Below the pieces are notes generated by a model. That model was not told the origin of the DNA. It ran no database searches and saw nothing but the letters and a program-made list of their open reading frames with translations. The translations under genes were made by a program, and so were the position numbers. A DNA stretch of 64,000 nucleotides from Acanthaster planci (lineage: Eukaryota > Echinodermata > Asteroidea > Valvatida > Acanthasteridae): assembly GCF_001949145.1 (NCBI RefSeq), contig NW_019091394.1, forward strand, positions 788,804-852,803. Reading direction: 5' to 3'. Below, one piece after another: positions 35,900 through 47,203 of the stretch. The first letter of the stretch is position 1. Each line of letters starts with the position of its first letter.

Positions 35900-37128
35900 T
35901 AGGGCTTGTGGGGGCAAGAGAGGGGAGGTTGATGCGCACGTGGCAGAGATCGGGGGCTGATGTGGTACCCGAGGTTCATGGCCCATGTTCATGCTCAACG
36001 GAGCTGGGCGTAACGAGCGTAGAAATTTATGGGCCCTTCTTGCACTGAGCTGGTTTTATGGGGTCACTCAGTCAGTTGATCATTGTTTTCAGTTGGTTAC
36101 AGTTTTCCCACAGTTGACTTGCTAAATCTTGGTACATTGAGAAGGCTTCTCAATCTGATGCACTGTTATAGCACAGATGTTACTGATGCACTGTTGGCAC
36201 GTATGCATAAAGCAGAAAAACAACTCCAAAACAGACGAGTACTAGAATCATTATCGTAGATCTCTGCTACGTTGTAAGATCACACAGTTCAGACAGTACA
36301 TAGCCATAGTGTAACGTTGACCCCTTAGATTACTAGTGTAATCGCAGTTGTAGTATGCTTCCTGGACATCCAAGATGTAGATTTTTATGTCTTCAATGAC
36401 GAGCACCTATCCGACTGTGCTGTTTCTGAAGCTTGTAAATAGGCCAGAGTCTGTGGTTTGCTGTAAGTGACGTCCGTGACCTTGCACAAAAGCATGTGTG
36501 AGACTTCTCTGCCTCTTTTGGTTGCACAGGTTGGCTTCAGTGACAGTGTGCCGTTGTATCCGGTTGCCTTTTGCAGCAGAGCGAAATTTAGATATCTAAT
36601 CTTGGCTCTTGCCAGAACTGTGGCTCCGTCTTCTGTTCCATAATCCTCACCCAAGTCTTATTCACACCTGATAAAAAGCAGTGGCTATGGCTTGAAATTT
36701 TAAAGTGGTGTTCTGTGGGAAGACCTCAGCCATTGGCTCGTGATGTTGTAGCTGGTACTTGAGGCCGAGGCCAAACCGGCAGAAATGCTGAATGTAGCGT
36801 GACTGACCTTTTCTGCTCACCTTTATTCACTGAACACTTTGTGAACACTTTGGCGACACCGTGTGAGCACTATTCCAACACCGTGCTTACACCAGGTGAA
36901 CACTGTGCCAACGCCGTCTTGGTGGGCACTAAGTGGGCACTCTGCAGCCCCTGTGGACAAACACTTCATTGACCCTGCGGCAGTGGAAGAGGGGGAAAAG
37001 ATCATCATGCTGACATTTTCCGCATAAAAGTCTACCACTAGCAGTCCCACGATTCTCACTAGAATACATGGAGGCTAAACTTCCCCGTTGAGCCGAAAAA
37101 AAAGATCCTGAATTTTGTGTAGATATTT

Positions 37129-37244
37129 AGGGTGGCTTTTAATGATTTACATCTCATCATTTTTTTGCCAGTCACTCCAATCCACGCGTAGAAAAAAAAT
37201 ATTCAATGCTCGCTGAATCAAATATCTTATTTTAAAGCCACCCT
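37129..37244. repeat. Short inverted-repeat element, AGGGTGGCTTTTAA ends
   Basis: AGGGTGGCTTTTAA at 37129-37142 pairs with TTAAAGCCACCCT ending at 37244, with one gap. About 116 bp, A/T-rich inside, within the block missing from duplication unit 2. Confidence 0.5.
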
Positions 37245-37257
37245 CACAGGGGACGAT

Positions 37258-37263
37258 AATAAA
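37258..37263 (+). terminator. Candidate poly(A) signal AATAAA, CAB39 copy 1
   Basis: First canonical hexamer after the copy 1 stop codon (1.36 kb downstream). It lies in DNA that copy 2 lacks, so the two genes may use different 3' ends. Confidence 0.3.
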
Positions 37264-37514
37264 TATATTAAAGGAAAAACACAGTAAAAAGTCAAAGAGA
37301 AAATTGCAGTATTGAAATAATTGGAAAAATTCATACTATATATTATGTTTTAAGTTGTGAAATAAATAGTCGATAAAATTTTTTTTATAACTAAGGCAAA
37401 TGGCCTGGATCACCAATTTCATTAAATTTTTTTTTTTCAATTCCTTTTCCATACCACACTGTCCATCAGTTATGTTTTATCTGTCAGGTTGTATTTGTTG
37501 GTTTGATGCAGATA

Positions 37515-37936
37515 TGTGACCTGTCACCACAAAATGAGCTGAAAGTTGGAATTTTAAAAAAAACTGAGATATTGGTATTTTTGAATTCAGCAGAAAAAGA
37601 GCTTTCCAATGGCATGTACACGTACATGGAACACTCGGGGTAGAAGTATAAGGTGACAGTGTGGCATTATTCTGGCAGCTTTGCGTCTTTGGTCCTGACA
37701 TTGTTTCAACATTTCACACCAGGCACGAATAATACTCAAAATCGTCAAAATTGCTGACAAAATGACATTTTAAACTATGTGATTCTGTGAAATATTTGGA
37801 ATTAAATGAGAGACGGTTAACTCTTTCCAAATATTACAAGACCCAAAAACTGACCTCCTCTTCAATATGACTTTGAACCATCGAAATGGGAAAGATCGAG
37901 ATGCGACTTTACTCTCATTATGTCGTGACAGGTCAC
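37515..37936 (+). repeat. MITE-like element, TGTGACCTGTC family, copy B
   Basis: A 422-bp partner of 10124-10536 in the opposite orientation, with terminal repeats TGTGACCTGTC and GTGACAGGTCAC. It is homologous along its full length and non-coding. Confidence 0.75.
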
Positions 37937-39337
37937 CTTTGACCTTTGACTGTGACATGCAGCAAGCCGAATACCTGATTCGTTTTGCACAGAGTTTTTT
38001 GACAGTTAAAAACTTGATTCACAGTGCACGAAATCTGTTGAAGTCTGGTCTTGATGGTGACATGTACGGCACGTCAGATGTGGACTAAGGTCAAAGTTCA
38101 CTTGAGGCTGGCGGTCATTGCCATTTGTACTGACAGAGGTGGATTTCCCCTGGGAGAGTCCCGATACTCTTCTTCTTCCCACAAGCAAATTTCAAATTTC
38201 ACGATGTTCATGTTAATAATGAAATTCCTCGTTTTCCGTTGAAAGATAATACAATTCATCACCTCAATATTTAGATGTGTCAGAATTGCAAAAGCTCTGA
38301 TGGTTGCTTGGTTTTGAAGTGAAAGAAAATGATTGATTTTAAGAATCTCTTTACAATGCAATATATTGTACATTTAATGCTCAGAAAAAAGAAACACAAC
38401 TTATTTGGAACCAAGAAATTCAGTTACTTCTAAAGGGAAAGAGAGAGTAGATTGACCAGTCTTCATGAATTATTTACTTACGAGGCTTTATGGGTTACAT
38501 AAGAGTACCCAGAGATCATCATATTCAGAAGAAAATTTCTGATTACTTGGTGTGTTGTGTGTAAACCAACAGACATGCAGAGTCCTGTGAAATAGTCATG
38601 GGTGTAGTATGTATGCTCTTTACTATGTAAGGCGGAAAAAAAATATCCGAAGTTGTTTTTTCAGTTACGTCCTCAACATCTTCTCTTTTGTGCATCGCGT
38701 CCCGCTGACGGAACGTCTAGCAAGGTGCCATGTACCGAGTGGTCTGCTCAAACCGAGCACGATCACTGGACAACTACATAGCCACTCACAGGTACTTGCG
38801 CCAAACGGGCTACGCCAAGATGAACTCCCCGGCTGCAGCCACGTCTGTGAACCTCACGATCAAAATGGGTGAAAACAGGGGCAGAGGTTGCCCTGTTCCT
38901 TGTGTGCCATAAAGTACCTCTCTCACTGAGAAAATTTACTTTAGAATTGGGTGAAATTGGAAATGTTGCATGATTGGAAATGGAACTCCAGATAAAATCT
39001 GTCAAACTTTGAAGTTCCAAAGCTCCTTTCTGTGTGGTTTTGTCAAGAACTGGTGAAGTAACTTGGTTCATGTGCAGCAAAAATGCTTTGAAACACTTAA
39101 CTGTTTCAGAACTCTACAATTCTGAAAAATGAAGGGAGATTTAGCCCAAGGCAAACGAGATGATTGGGCCGTGGAGTGAAAAGCAAACATCAGAAATTTC
39201 TTTGGGGTTTAAAGAGTTTGACTATTTGTAATTCTGAATGAATTTGGCTGGAGGTCTCTCATTAATGCCCGCTTTTTAGCTGCATGCTGCCTTTTTGTTT
39301 GTGGATGGAAAGTAAGAGAAAAAAAAAATTGCGTATG

Positions 39338-39409
39338 CCTTGGGTGTGATTCGAACCCATTCCACTTTGCTTTGGAGTGCAGGCATCTCTACCATTCAAC
39401 CACTTAGGG
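39338..39409 (-). pseudogene. tRNA-like segment (SINE head or tRNA relic), unit 1
   Basis: The minus strand has an A-box-like TGGTTGAATGGTAGAG and a near-perfect B box GGGTTCGAATC at tRNA spacing, over 72 bases. The two ends (CCCTAAG, CCCAAGG) do not form an acceptor stem and the anticodon stem is poor, so a working tRNA is unlikely. A homologous 72-base copy lies at 48590-48661. Confidence 0.5.
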
Positions 39410-39499
39410 TTTCTAAGTTGACTGTAGTTCGAAAGCCCCTTTGGTAAAGGCAGACCCTTGTCACACTAGCGTGATTTATTCCGTTTGTTTTATACAGTA

Positions 39500-39649
39500 C
39501 GGGCGTTTCACAATAGTGGGCCTCCAAGAGTTTGCAATGCCTTGGCCAATCACGATGTGCAAAATCTGTCGGCCCAGTGTGCACGCGTTTGGAAAAGGGT
39601 CGACAGATTTTGTCTGAACTCTTGGAGGCGCTCTATTGTGAATTGCCAG
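39500..39649. repeat. MITE, CGGGCNTTTCACAATAG family, copy in duplication unit 1
   Basis: About 150 bp with terminal inverted repeats (CGGGCGTTTCACAATAG left; CTGGCAATTCACAATAG right, reversed) and inner inverted blocks CTCCAAGAGTTTGCA and ACAGATTTTGT. The homologous site in unit 2 (about 48750-48765) lacks it, which marks it as an insertion. Second copy at 56717-56883. Confidence 0.8.
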
Positions 39650-39962
39650 TCTTAATTTTAGTCTTTCTAAATGTGTACATAACTCCAGAAAAGATGTCAC
39701 TGTTCCCATATTATGTATATTTTATTTTGTTTGACCGTTGTATTTACTTATTTAACAGGTTTCTTAATATCAAGAAATGTGTAGTTATCAAATTTGTTTC
39801 CGTTTTTAAATCATAAAGGAATACACTATGAAGTTACCCATTCAGAACAATTTCAAGTTTTCAGTGGTCATACTTTTCATTTTGTGTTGGCCTACGAGCA
39901 AAATTTATTTTGCAAATTGTCAAAAATGAAAGCTTCTGTGTTATACTTGCACGAATACTTCA

Positions 39963-40412
39963 GAGCACCTGGTACTCCTAAGCCACCAGCTACTTTCAGA
40001 GTACCAGTTAAACCACCAGCTAAAGCAGCCTCTTCAACAGTTTACAACCACCAGCAACTTTTGAACCACTATTCAAACCGCTGGCTACCTTTAGATAATC
40101 AGCTACTTTTAAACCACCTGCTTGTTTTAAACCACAAGCTACTTCTTGAGCCAACAGCTATTTTGAAACCGCCAGCTACAATTAAACCGCCGGATACCTT
40201 TAGATTATTCTTTTAAACCACCTGCTTGTTTTAAACCACAAGCTACTTCTTGAATCAAGAGCTATGTATTTCTACACCACCAGGTGCATTTGAACGGCTG
40301 GCTGCCATTAGGTAACCAGTTTCACGTGCTTTTAAACCGTCAGCTGCTTTTAAAACCACTGGCTACTTTTAAACCAGCAACAATATTTGAACCGAACCAC
40401 CAACTATTTTTC
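39963..40412 (+). repeat. Degenerate minisatellite, AAACCACCAGCTACTTTT-type units
   Basis: About twenty imperfect units of 18-21 bases. Some units read Lys-Pro-Pro-Ala-Thr in one frame (KPPATF, KPPATI, KPPDTF), but the frame shifts repeatedly and there are no splice borders, so I treat it as non-coding. Confidence 0.6.
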
Positions 40413-42186
40413 AGACAAAAGAGCTTTGTGCAACAAAAATACCTGTCAGCAAACAACAGAGGGCGACAAATCGTTACAGCTGACATCTAGCAGATACATG
40501 TACGTACATGTACACATGACATGATGTCAACAGTAAAATTCAACGGTTATTCCTAAGTGATGATACCAAACTTAGTTTCTTGAACAGTTTGTTTTGGGAC
40601 AATTCAAGTGTATTCAAATTACTACTTTATGCATTTATTCGACAAATATATATGTATTTTGCTCTCAATTTGAGTAGGTTATGGCCGGTACTTCATGCGA
40701 GCATACCATACGCTGGCCAGTGTGTTTTGCGAAGATAAAACATTGGAACTCCGCTATTACGGTCTAGCGCCCCCTATTGCTCGTCCATTAGTATAAAGGT
40801 CGAAGGACCGGACCGTCGACCAAGAAATCGGCGCCAGCGTGTCGACACTCACCGAGTACTGGCACTTTGGTACGGCACGTTTTGAATTAGTTGAAACGGA
40901 AAGAGTTCCATGTACGGACGCCAGTAATTGTTCCCTACAGTGACCTATCAGCCACCAGAAAGCAAAAACATGTCCAGAAAAGTTCAACTTAGAAGGGAAA
41001 ATACCAAGCCGTTTACTTAGTCAGAAAACACTGTATAAAACGATTTTTCTGACCAGTCTCATAGGTTTGTACACAGGGTGTCGACTTCGAGTGGTGTCTA
41101 TGTATGGAACTCTTTCTCTAACGATGCTAACCGTTAGCGTTACATTAACCGGCTAGGGAGATCCGTCATCTGCCATGTCATGCATGTCTTGAGCTCATAG
41201 AGTGGATCTAGCTTGCCACACAACCTCCATACACCTGGGGTTGTGTGTGCCTCACCGTTTCTGGAAGTACCTCAGATCAAGGGTGCATATGTTCAAGTTT
41301 GAAAAGCATCCATGTGTGGGCCCTATTTTGACTCGCATTTTCTTCATTGTCTCCTGCCAGTAAGCCTTAGGGCCCATTGCTTTCACACTACCATGGACGA
41401 TTTTCACAATGGTAGAACTAGGAAGGCATTGTGGGAGCAAATATTGCCCCTTTTTCTCCCTAAGTTCCTGTCTACCACCACTGTGCAAAATCACTCGTGG
41501 TGTTGGTGATAAGGCTCGCAAACTTGAGAACAGTTGCCGATTGGCTTTTCCCTGGTAAAATAAAAGAGTACAATGTTGCACATTCTGTAGACCTACATCA
41601 TCATCATGCGTAACCCCAGAACCCCAGGGTTATAAATGCTTTCTGGTGGAAGAGGGATTTTTGGAATACAAAAAAGCTTCAAAACATCTTTCGTTTCAAG
41701 TGCACAAGGTGGACATAAATTTGAATCAATTAGTGAACAAGTCTGTTGGCGGTCATGTACTCAACGAAGCACTGTTTATCAGTGAGAGTTTGTGTGACTG
41801 TATATTTCAAATGCATCAATGGCGCAAAGACTTTTTAACCCCATTTATTAATTTGCCAATGTAAATATCCAATTCAGGTATATTTATACCCTCTGGGGCA
41901 AACAGGATTTTTGGCTTTACACTGGGCACCAGTTGTTGCGTTGGGCGTAAAAAAGCCATGGACCACATTGCGACAGGCACCAATTGTTCAGTTTGCTCGA
42001 CACAGGGTTTTAAGCCAGGAATTTTTTCTAGTATCCAATATTGACTGCAGATGCTACAGATTTTTATGTTTTGTGTACTTTTTGTGAAGAAAGCTCATGC
42101 CTCTGGGATAGCAAAAATTCTGCCATAGAGATTTTTTTGCACTTTGCAATTTTAGGTCAGGAAATGCTCGTTTCTTTTTTACGCAG

Positions 42187-42379
42187 TCAAGTCAACCTAT
42201 GAAAATCCCCGTGTGATCGGCCGTCGGCCCAGTTGGAAGCTAGCGTTCAACCAGCCGGTCGAAGCTCTCCCTCCGACCCATTCTTGTCTTCCTGCCCCAT
42301 CCGTGTCTTCTCCAGTCCTTCATCCCCCGGGAAAGGTTGCATCGGAGGTTGCCTTACGGTGAGTGACCACTGACCAGAT
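42187..42379 (+). other. CAB39 copy 2 leader, with donor-like site and a 5-codon upstream ORF
   Basis: Acceptor ACGCAG ends at 42186. A minimal upstream ORF (ATG 42199, stop ending 42216) is absent from copy 1. GTGAGT at 42359-42364 is again 21 bases before the ATG. Confidence 0.5.
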
Positions 42380-44227
42380 ATGCCGCTGTTTGGGAAGTCC
42401 ACCAAGACGCCTGAGGAACTGGCCAAGATTGCCAGCGATGCCCTGGCTGTCATCAACAAGACCCAGGAAGGGAAGAAGGCCGAAAAGGTAGGTAACCCCC
42501 CAACCACACTGCCCGTGCACCATCCACCCCCGTTAGTAGAATTTTTAAAGACCTGTTCAGAAGCGAGTGTTTTCCACCCGCTGCTTTGTCGCAAAATATT
42601 TGATATTTATGAAGCTTGTTACAACAGCTGTGAAGCTAGTTTCTGCTTTGAATGGACAATGCAAGTACACTGTCACCAGATTTCAATAAACTCCGTAACT
42701 AGTCTGTGTTCTGGACACTAGTCTTCTTTCAAGAAATGCTGGTTACATCTTAAGCTAACTACTGAAAAACATTACATGTTTTGAAAAGTATGCGTTTTTG
42801 CAAATCAAGGTCAAAGGTCATGCATTTGCATAATTTTCCTGTAATACTTGGGATAGCTTTGATTTATTTTAGAAATGAAGGCCATTTCAAGAGCTTTAAA
42901 ATTATGTAAATTGCATCTCTGTGGATGCTTTACTTCAGGAGACATGGCTCTCCAAACAAAGCCGGCCTACCTGATTAGTCAATAGTTCGTTGACCTATAC
43001 CTCAAAAACTGATTGACCGATTGACGTTAAATTTTAGTTTTGAGGGTTTCTCTAGGAATCCAATCAGCACACTGAATTTCGTTTCAATCTTTGACGGTCA
43101 GGTCAAAAGGCATGTCTTGTTGGATGTAATTGAGTTCTTATGTTGGGCATGATCGGTCACTCAGTACGGTCATGCAATAGCACTGGGCACCTCTGAAATC
43201 TCTGATTTTACGGCACTTCCTCTTAAACCAATCCTCCACAAGCACAGATTGTGAAGAGAAGGCCATTGATTGATGGCAGAGCCACCAACAAGTCGTTCAG
43301 GCTGGTCAACCGATTGCTTAAAGATCGACTGATGGGGCCCAGCGCTTGTGCCCTAGCATTCTTATTTGAATTGTACATTTCAGTGGAAGTCATAGATTTG
43401 GGGGCAAAACTAGATTTTTTTTTTGTTCTCGGTCTAGGCGCAGGAAGATCTTGCCAAGAGTCTGACAGGAATGAAGAACATACTGTACGGAGTTGGGGAC
43501 CAAGAGCCCCAAGCAGATTTGGTCAGCCAGCTGGCGCAGTCCATCTTTAATTGGTACCTCATTGAGGACCTCGTCCGCAACCTCCAGCATCTAGATTTTG
43601 AGGTACGGTGGGAGAGGGGAAAAAGCTGGAGGATTTCTACGAGGATCAGTCTCCCCCTCATTGTCATTAGATCTACTTTAGAAGTTTTCTCAGTCTGCTC
43701 CACCGCAAAATTGATTGAATATTCCAAGTGTTGTTGGCCTTGAGCTCTTGTGTGGCAGTGAAGTCGGCCCCACCCTCCACGGCACCCTGTGGCACTACGC
43801 CTTGATTTTAGCGTACTTGGTCACTTAGCAGATTTGAGCCGTGTTCTCACCCGAGTTCTGTTGGGGGGGAACTACGAGAGTGTAACGTTTGGTTAAATGA
43901 GCAGGGCAGATTCACATTCTGCCTTTGGTCTAAAGAAAAAGTCCCAACTGGAAAATGGACGTGAAGATTGGTGCTATAGGGAGGCTGGATAAATTTCCGT
44001 GGGGAAACAGAGAAGAAAGCCCAGTGGGAACCCGGCTCAGCAAAATACTAAACTTGTTGGACGATCCTCTTGTCAGTATATGTTGTTCTCTGTCCCCCTT
44101 CCATCTCCAGACCAGGAAGGAGGTGGCTCAAATCTACAGCAACGTGCTTCGGCGCCAGATAGGGAGCCGCTCACCAGCAGTGGATTACATCGTCTCCAAA
44201 AAGGACATACTCTTCGTTCTTTGCAAA

Positions 44228-44265
<38 letters not shown>

Positions 44266-46542
44266 AACGAGGGGAGTGCCCTTCAGTCACCGAGTCCTGC
44301 TTTGGTAGGCCCGCCTAATGGTATATGCTGCTCAGCAGCTTTGAGTGCTGAGCAGATATTGGCCGGGTACCAGTCGCGAGGGAGTGTACATGTACATTGC
44401 ACGGCAGTTTCCGCTGGTAACCCATGCTGGCTTTAGCTTTCCATGCGCAGTACCTCTATGAAATGGGCTCCAGGTAATGGAGGGAATAATGTGTTTTTTT
44501 TTTTTAGCTTGGTGGGAGAAAGGAAACGTTAACACGTGCTCAAATGCCAGAAAAAACTTTCCGAGAGGAAAGATAGAATAATGTTCACCTCTGGAGTAAG
44601 AGAGTGAAACCTGCGTCTAGGGTCGAATTTTCTTACAAAATGTCAACAGTTGTCTGCAGCTGGTTGATTTTCCCTGGTAACTTGTGCATACAACATAGCC
44701 TGGGTACCAAGCAAAATTGACCAACGATCAACGAACTTGCCCGTGCATGTGCTGTACATCTAACAATATCTAAGTTTGTACTTTTTGGGAGTTTTGACAC
44801 GACATTGAGAGTATGACTGTGGTTGTCTTTTTCTCTCTGTCTCCATTTTTGGGGAGAAAAGGTACGAGCATCAGCAGATCGCCTTGAACTGCGGCATCAT
44901 GCTCCGAGAGAGCATCCGATATCAGGATCTGGCCAAGATCATCCTCAAAGACGAAAGGTTCTTCGCATTCTTCAGTTACGTGGAGACGATGACGTTTGAC
45001 ATTGCCTCCGACGCCTTCTCCACATTCAAAGTAAAGAAGGGTTTAAAGCTAATCGAGTGCCTTACGTATTTTGCACAAAACGTCTCCCGGTTAGACTCCT
45101 CGGTTGTCTGTACTAATTTTCTAAATGTCATTCGTTTATAAGAATCTACCTAGCATAAGACAATCTCCATCTATGCAAGTTTTGGAAGACCTTTTGAAGA
45201 ACTCAGTCTTGAAAAGGAATTTGAAAGGAGGGAATAACCCAATATCGCAAGCTGCTCAGAGCAGGTTCGGTTGTGAGAATGACCTGTCTTTATTTTGTCC
45301 CCACTTTCTGTTAATGCTGTTAACAGTGTTGTTGATCATTTGTTACAACAGGAGCTGTTAACCAGACACAAGTTGCTGTCTGCAGAGTTTTTGGAAAAGG
45401 AATACGACAGAGTGTTCTTGGAGTACCAAAAGTTGCTGAATTCGGAAAACTACGTCACAAAGAGGCAGTCCTTGAAGGTAGACGTAGAGAATAATGTAAT
45501 GCAGACAATTTTTTGTGACTACTCGAAGGATCTTTAAATGGCTAATGGAAGACAAAAAAAAGAAGATTTATTGTAGAGCTTAAACAGGTAAGAATTATGC
45601 TGATGTAGGTACAAGGGAGCACCTGCTGCTTATTTTCAGCTGAATAGGCACAACTGTACATGTCACGCGGATCAGTGCACAGCCAATGCCTGCTAGTGTG
45701 CCTTTAATCTCATGGAGCACCTGCTGTGAGTTTTCATGTGGATGGGCACAAAACTGCATCTTGCTTTAAATAGCTCCCCTTTCGTCTTCTCTCAATCTTG
45801 ACAGCTCCTTGGAGAGCTCCTTCTGGACAGACACAACTTTACCATCATGACCAAGTACATCAGCAACCCCGACAACCTGAAACTCATGATGAACATGCTG
45901 CGAGACAGAAGCAGAAATATACAGTTTGAGGCCTTTCACGTTTTCAAGGTCAGTATGCGAGCAGGTCTGAATCCCGAAAGTGCTTTGGCTAGTCAAATTG
46001 TGTAGTTAAGAACGCTTTTTCAATAGATCCCAAATAGAAATCCAGTATGAGAAAAGTTGGGAAAATTAGCGGTTGAGATTTGTTTCTTGCCACCCCGCAG
46101 CTGTGAGCCTTTATTTGCAGTTATCTTTGGTTTTGCCGAGCAACACAAATCAGCCAGTACTGGAAAGTATGGTGGCTTTTACTCCGATCAACTGATTCGA
46201 GTTCCAGTGATCTTTTGGGGAAGACAGTATCAAAAAAAGGGATCATTCTCCGAGCTACGACGTGGCATCGTCCTTATCTTTGACAGCCCTGCCTTTCTAA
46301 ACTCATTCATTCTTTTCTCCCTTCCCCCCCCCCACCTTCTTCATCTTTGGATTTTGCAGGTTTTTGTAGCCAACCCCAACAAGACGCTCCCCATCCTCAA
46401 CATACTCAGAAAGAACAGGGACAGGCTGGTGGAGTTCCTGACCGCATTCCACACCGACCGGACGGAGGACGAACAGTTCAACGACGAGAAGGAGTACCTC
46501 ATCAAGCAGATCAAGGAGCTGCCGCCCAGCGAGCCCTCGTAA
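42380..46542 (+). CDS. CAB39: Calcium-binding protein 39 (MO25), tandem copy 2, 7 exons, 337 aa
   Basis: Exons: 42380-42487, 43438-43602, 44111-44229, 44862-45030, 45352-45477, 45805-45948, 46360-46542. Exon lengths and phases are identical to copy 1 (108, 165, 119, 169, 126, 144, 183), all with GT/AG borders and an open frame. It has the same scaffold role as copy 1. Differences from copy 1 cluster in exons 2-4 (for example WYLIED against QEILLH, and [10 protein letters not shown] against [10 protein letters not shown]), while exon 6 differs by a single base in 144. That uneven pattern suggests gene conversion or strong local constraint. Intron 3 begins with a long GA run that starts inside the splice donor. 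Both copies look functional; which one is closer to the single-copy ancestor is not clear. Confidence 0.95.
44232..44258 (+). repeat. (GA)13 run directly at the intron 3 donor, CAB39 copy 2
   Basis: The donor GTGAGAG runs straight into 27 bases of alternating GA. Copy 1 has only about five GA units at the same place (33175-33184). Confidence 0.85.
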
Positions 46543-47203
46543 GAGGCCTCCCTGGGAAGGAGGGGGGGAGGAGGAAGGGGGCTAGAGGCGTGGCTTAGAT
46601 GGGACGGGAGGGGGTTTCATAGTGTTCTCGTGGCAGAGATCAGGGATGAGGTGCAAACGGAAGTTGATTAGCTTTGCTCACTGGAGCTGTATGTAAAAAG
46701 CGGGCCGATACCAATTTCTTGCAGTGGAATCTGCCCAAGTTGAAACGCATTCAACTTTTGTGTTTTCGCAGGTGCTATATTTGACTGGACGTCACAAGTT
46801 CACGTCCGTGTCCGCTGCTGCACTGAGTGTGAACTGGCTCTACTTTGAACTGGGCTGATATTAACCTTTTACCCAATCATTCAATCTTTTCAGTCATTCC
46901 ATAGGTCTATTGTTGAGCTGATTTATACATTTTTTTTTTCACGCTTGGCTCGTTTGATCTTGGTACACTGAGCAGGCATCGCAGTTTGATGCTCTGTTGC
47001 ATGGCACCTCCTGTCCAGGATTTTCTTGCCAAAATACTTGAAAGCTTTCAGGGTTATTGTCTATATTATCTGTTAGCCTGTGTTGACATGGATGCATAAA
47101 ACAGCAAATCAACTGCAAACTGGATGAATGCTGGATCTGTACTCATCACAGATCTCTGCCACAGCATAATATCACACTTTCAGTCGTAGGTTTTTGAGGT
47201 TAA

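Larger units (their letters stand above)
31380..39890 (+). repeat. Tandem segmental duplication, unit 1 (carries CAB39 copy 1)
   Basis: Homology to unit 2 (41880-48990) extends well outside the coding exons. Upstream it starts near GGACCACATTGC (31468 against 41959). Downstream it includes GAAGCTTGTAAATAGG, a tRNA-like segment and the block ending TTTTAAAT. The start codons are 10,487 bases apart. Unit 1 has extra DNA of about 2.1 kb (roughly 36510-38690) and one MITE that unit 2 lacks. Confidence 0.8.
35900..42186. other. Region between the two CAB39 genes
   Basis: It contains the 3' UTR and 3' part of duplication unit 1, a copy-specific insertion block with two inverted-repeat elements, a tRNA-like segment, a MITE, a minisatellite (39963-40412) and the start of unit 2. 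From 40413 to 41879 I see nothing beyond short open frames and a short TACATG tract. No independent gene is supported. Confidence 0.55.

Noticed and set aside
39794-40216. 140-codon frame with KPPAT repeats as a real gene
   Set aside because: The frame drifts along the minisatellite and the part before the repeat overlaps the 3' edge of the CAB39 duplication, which is not open in unit 2.
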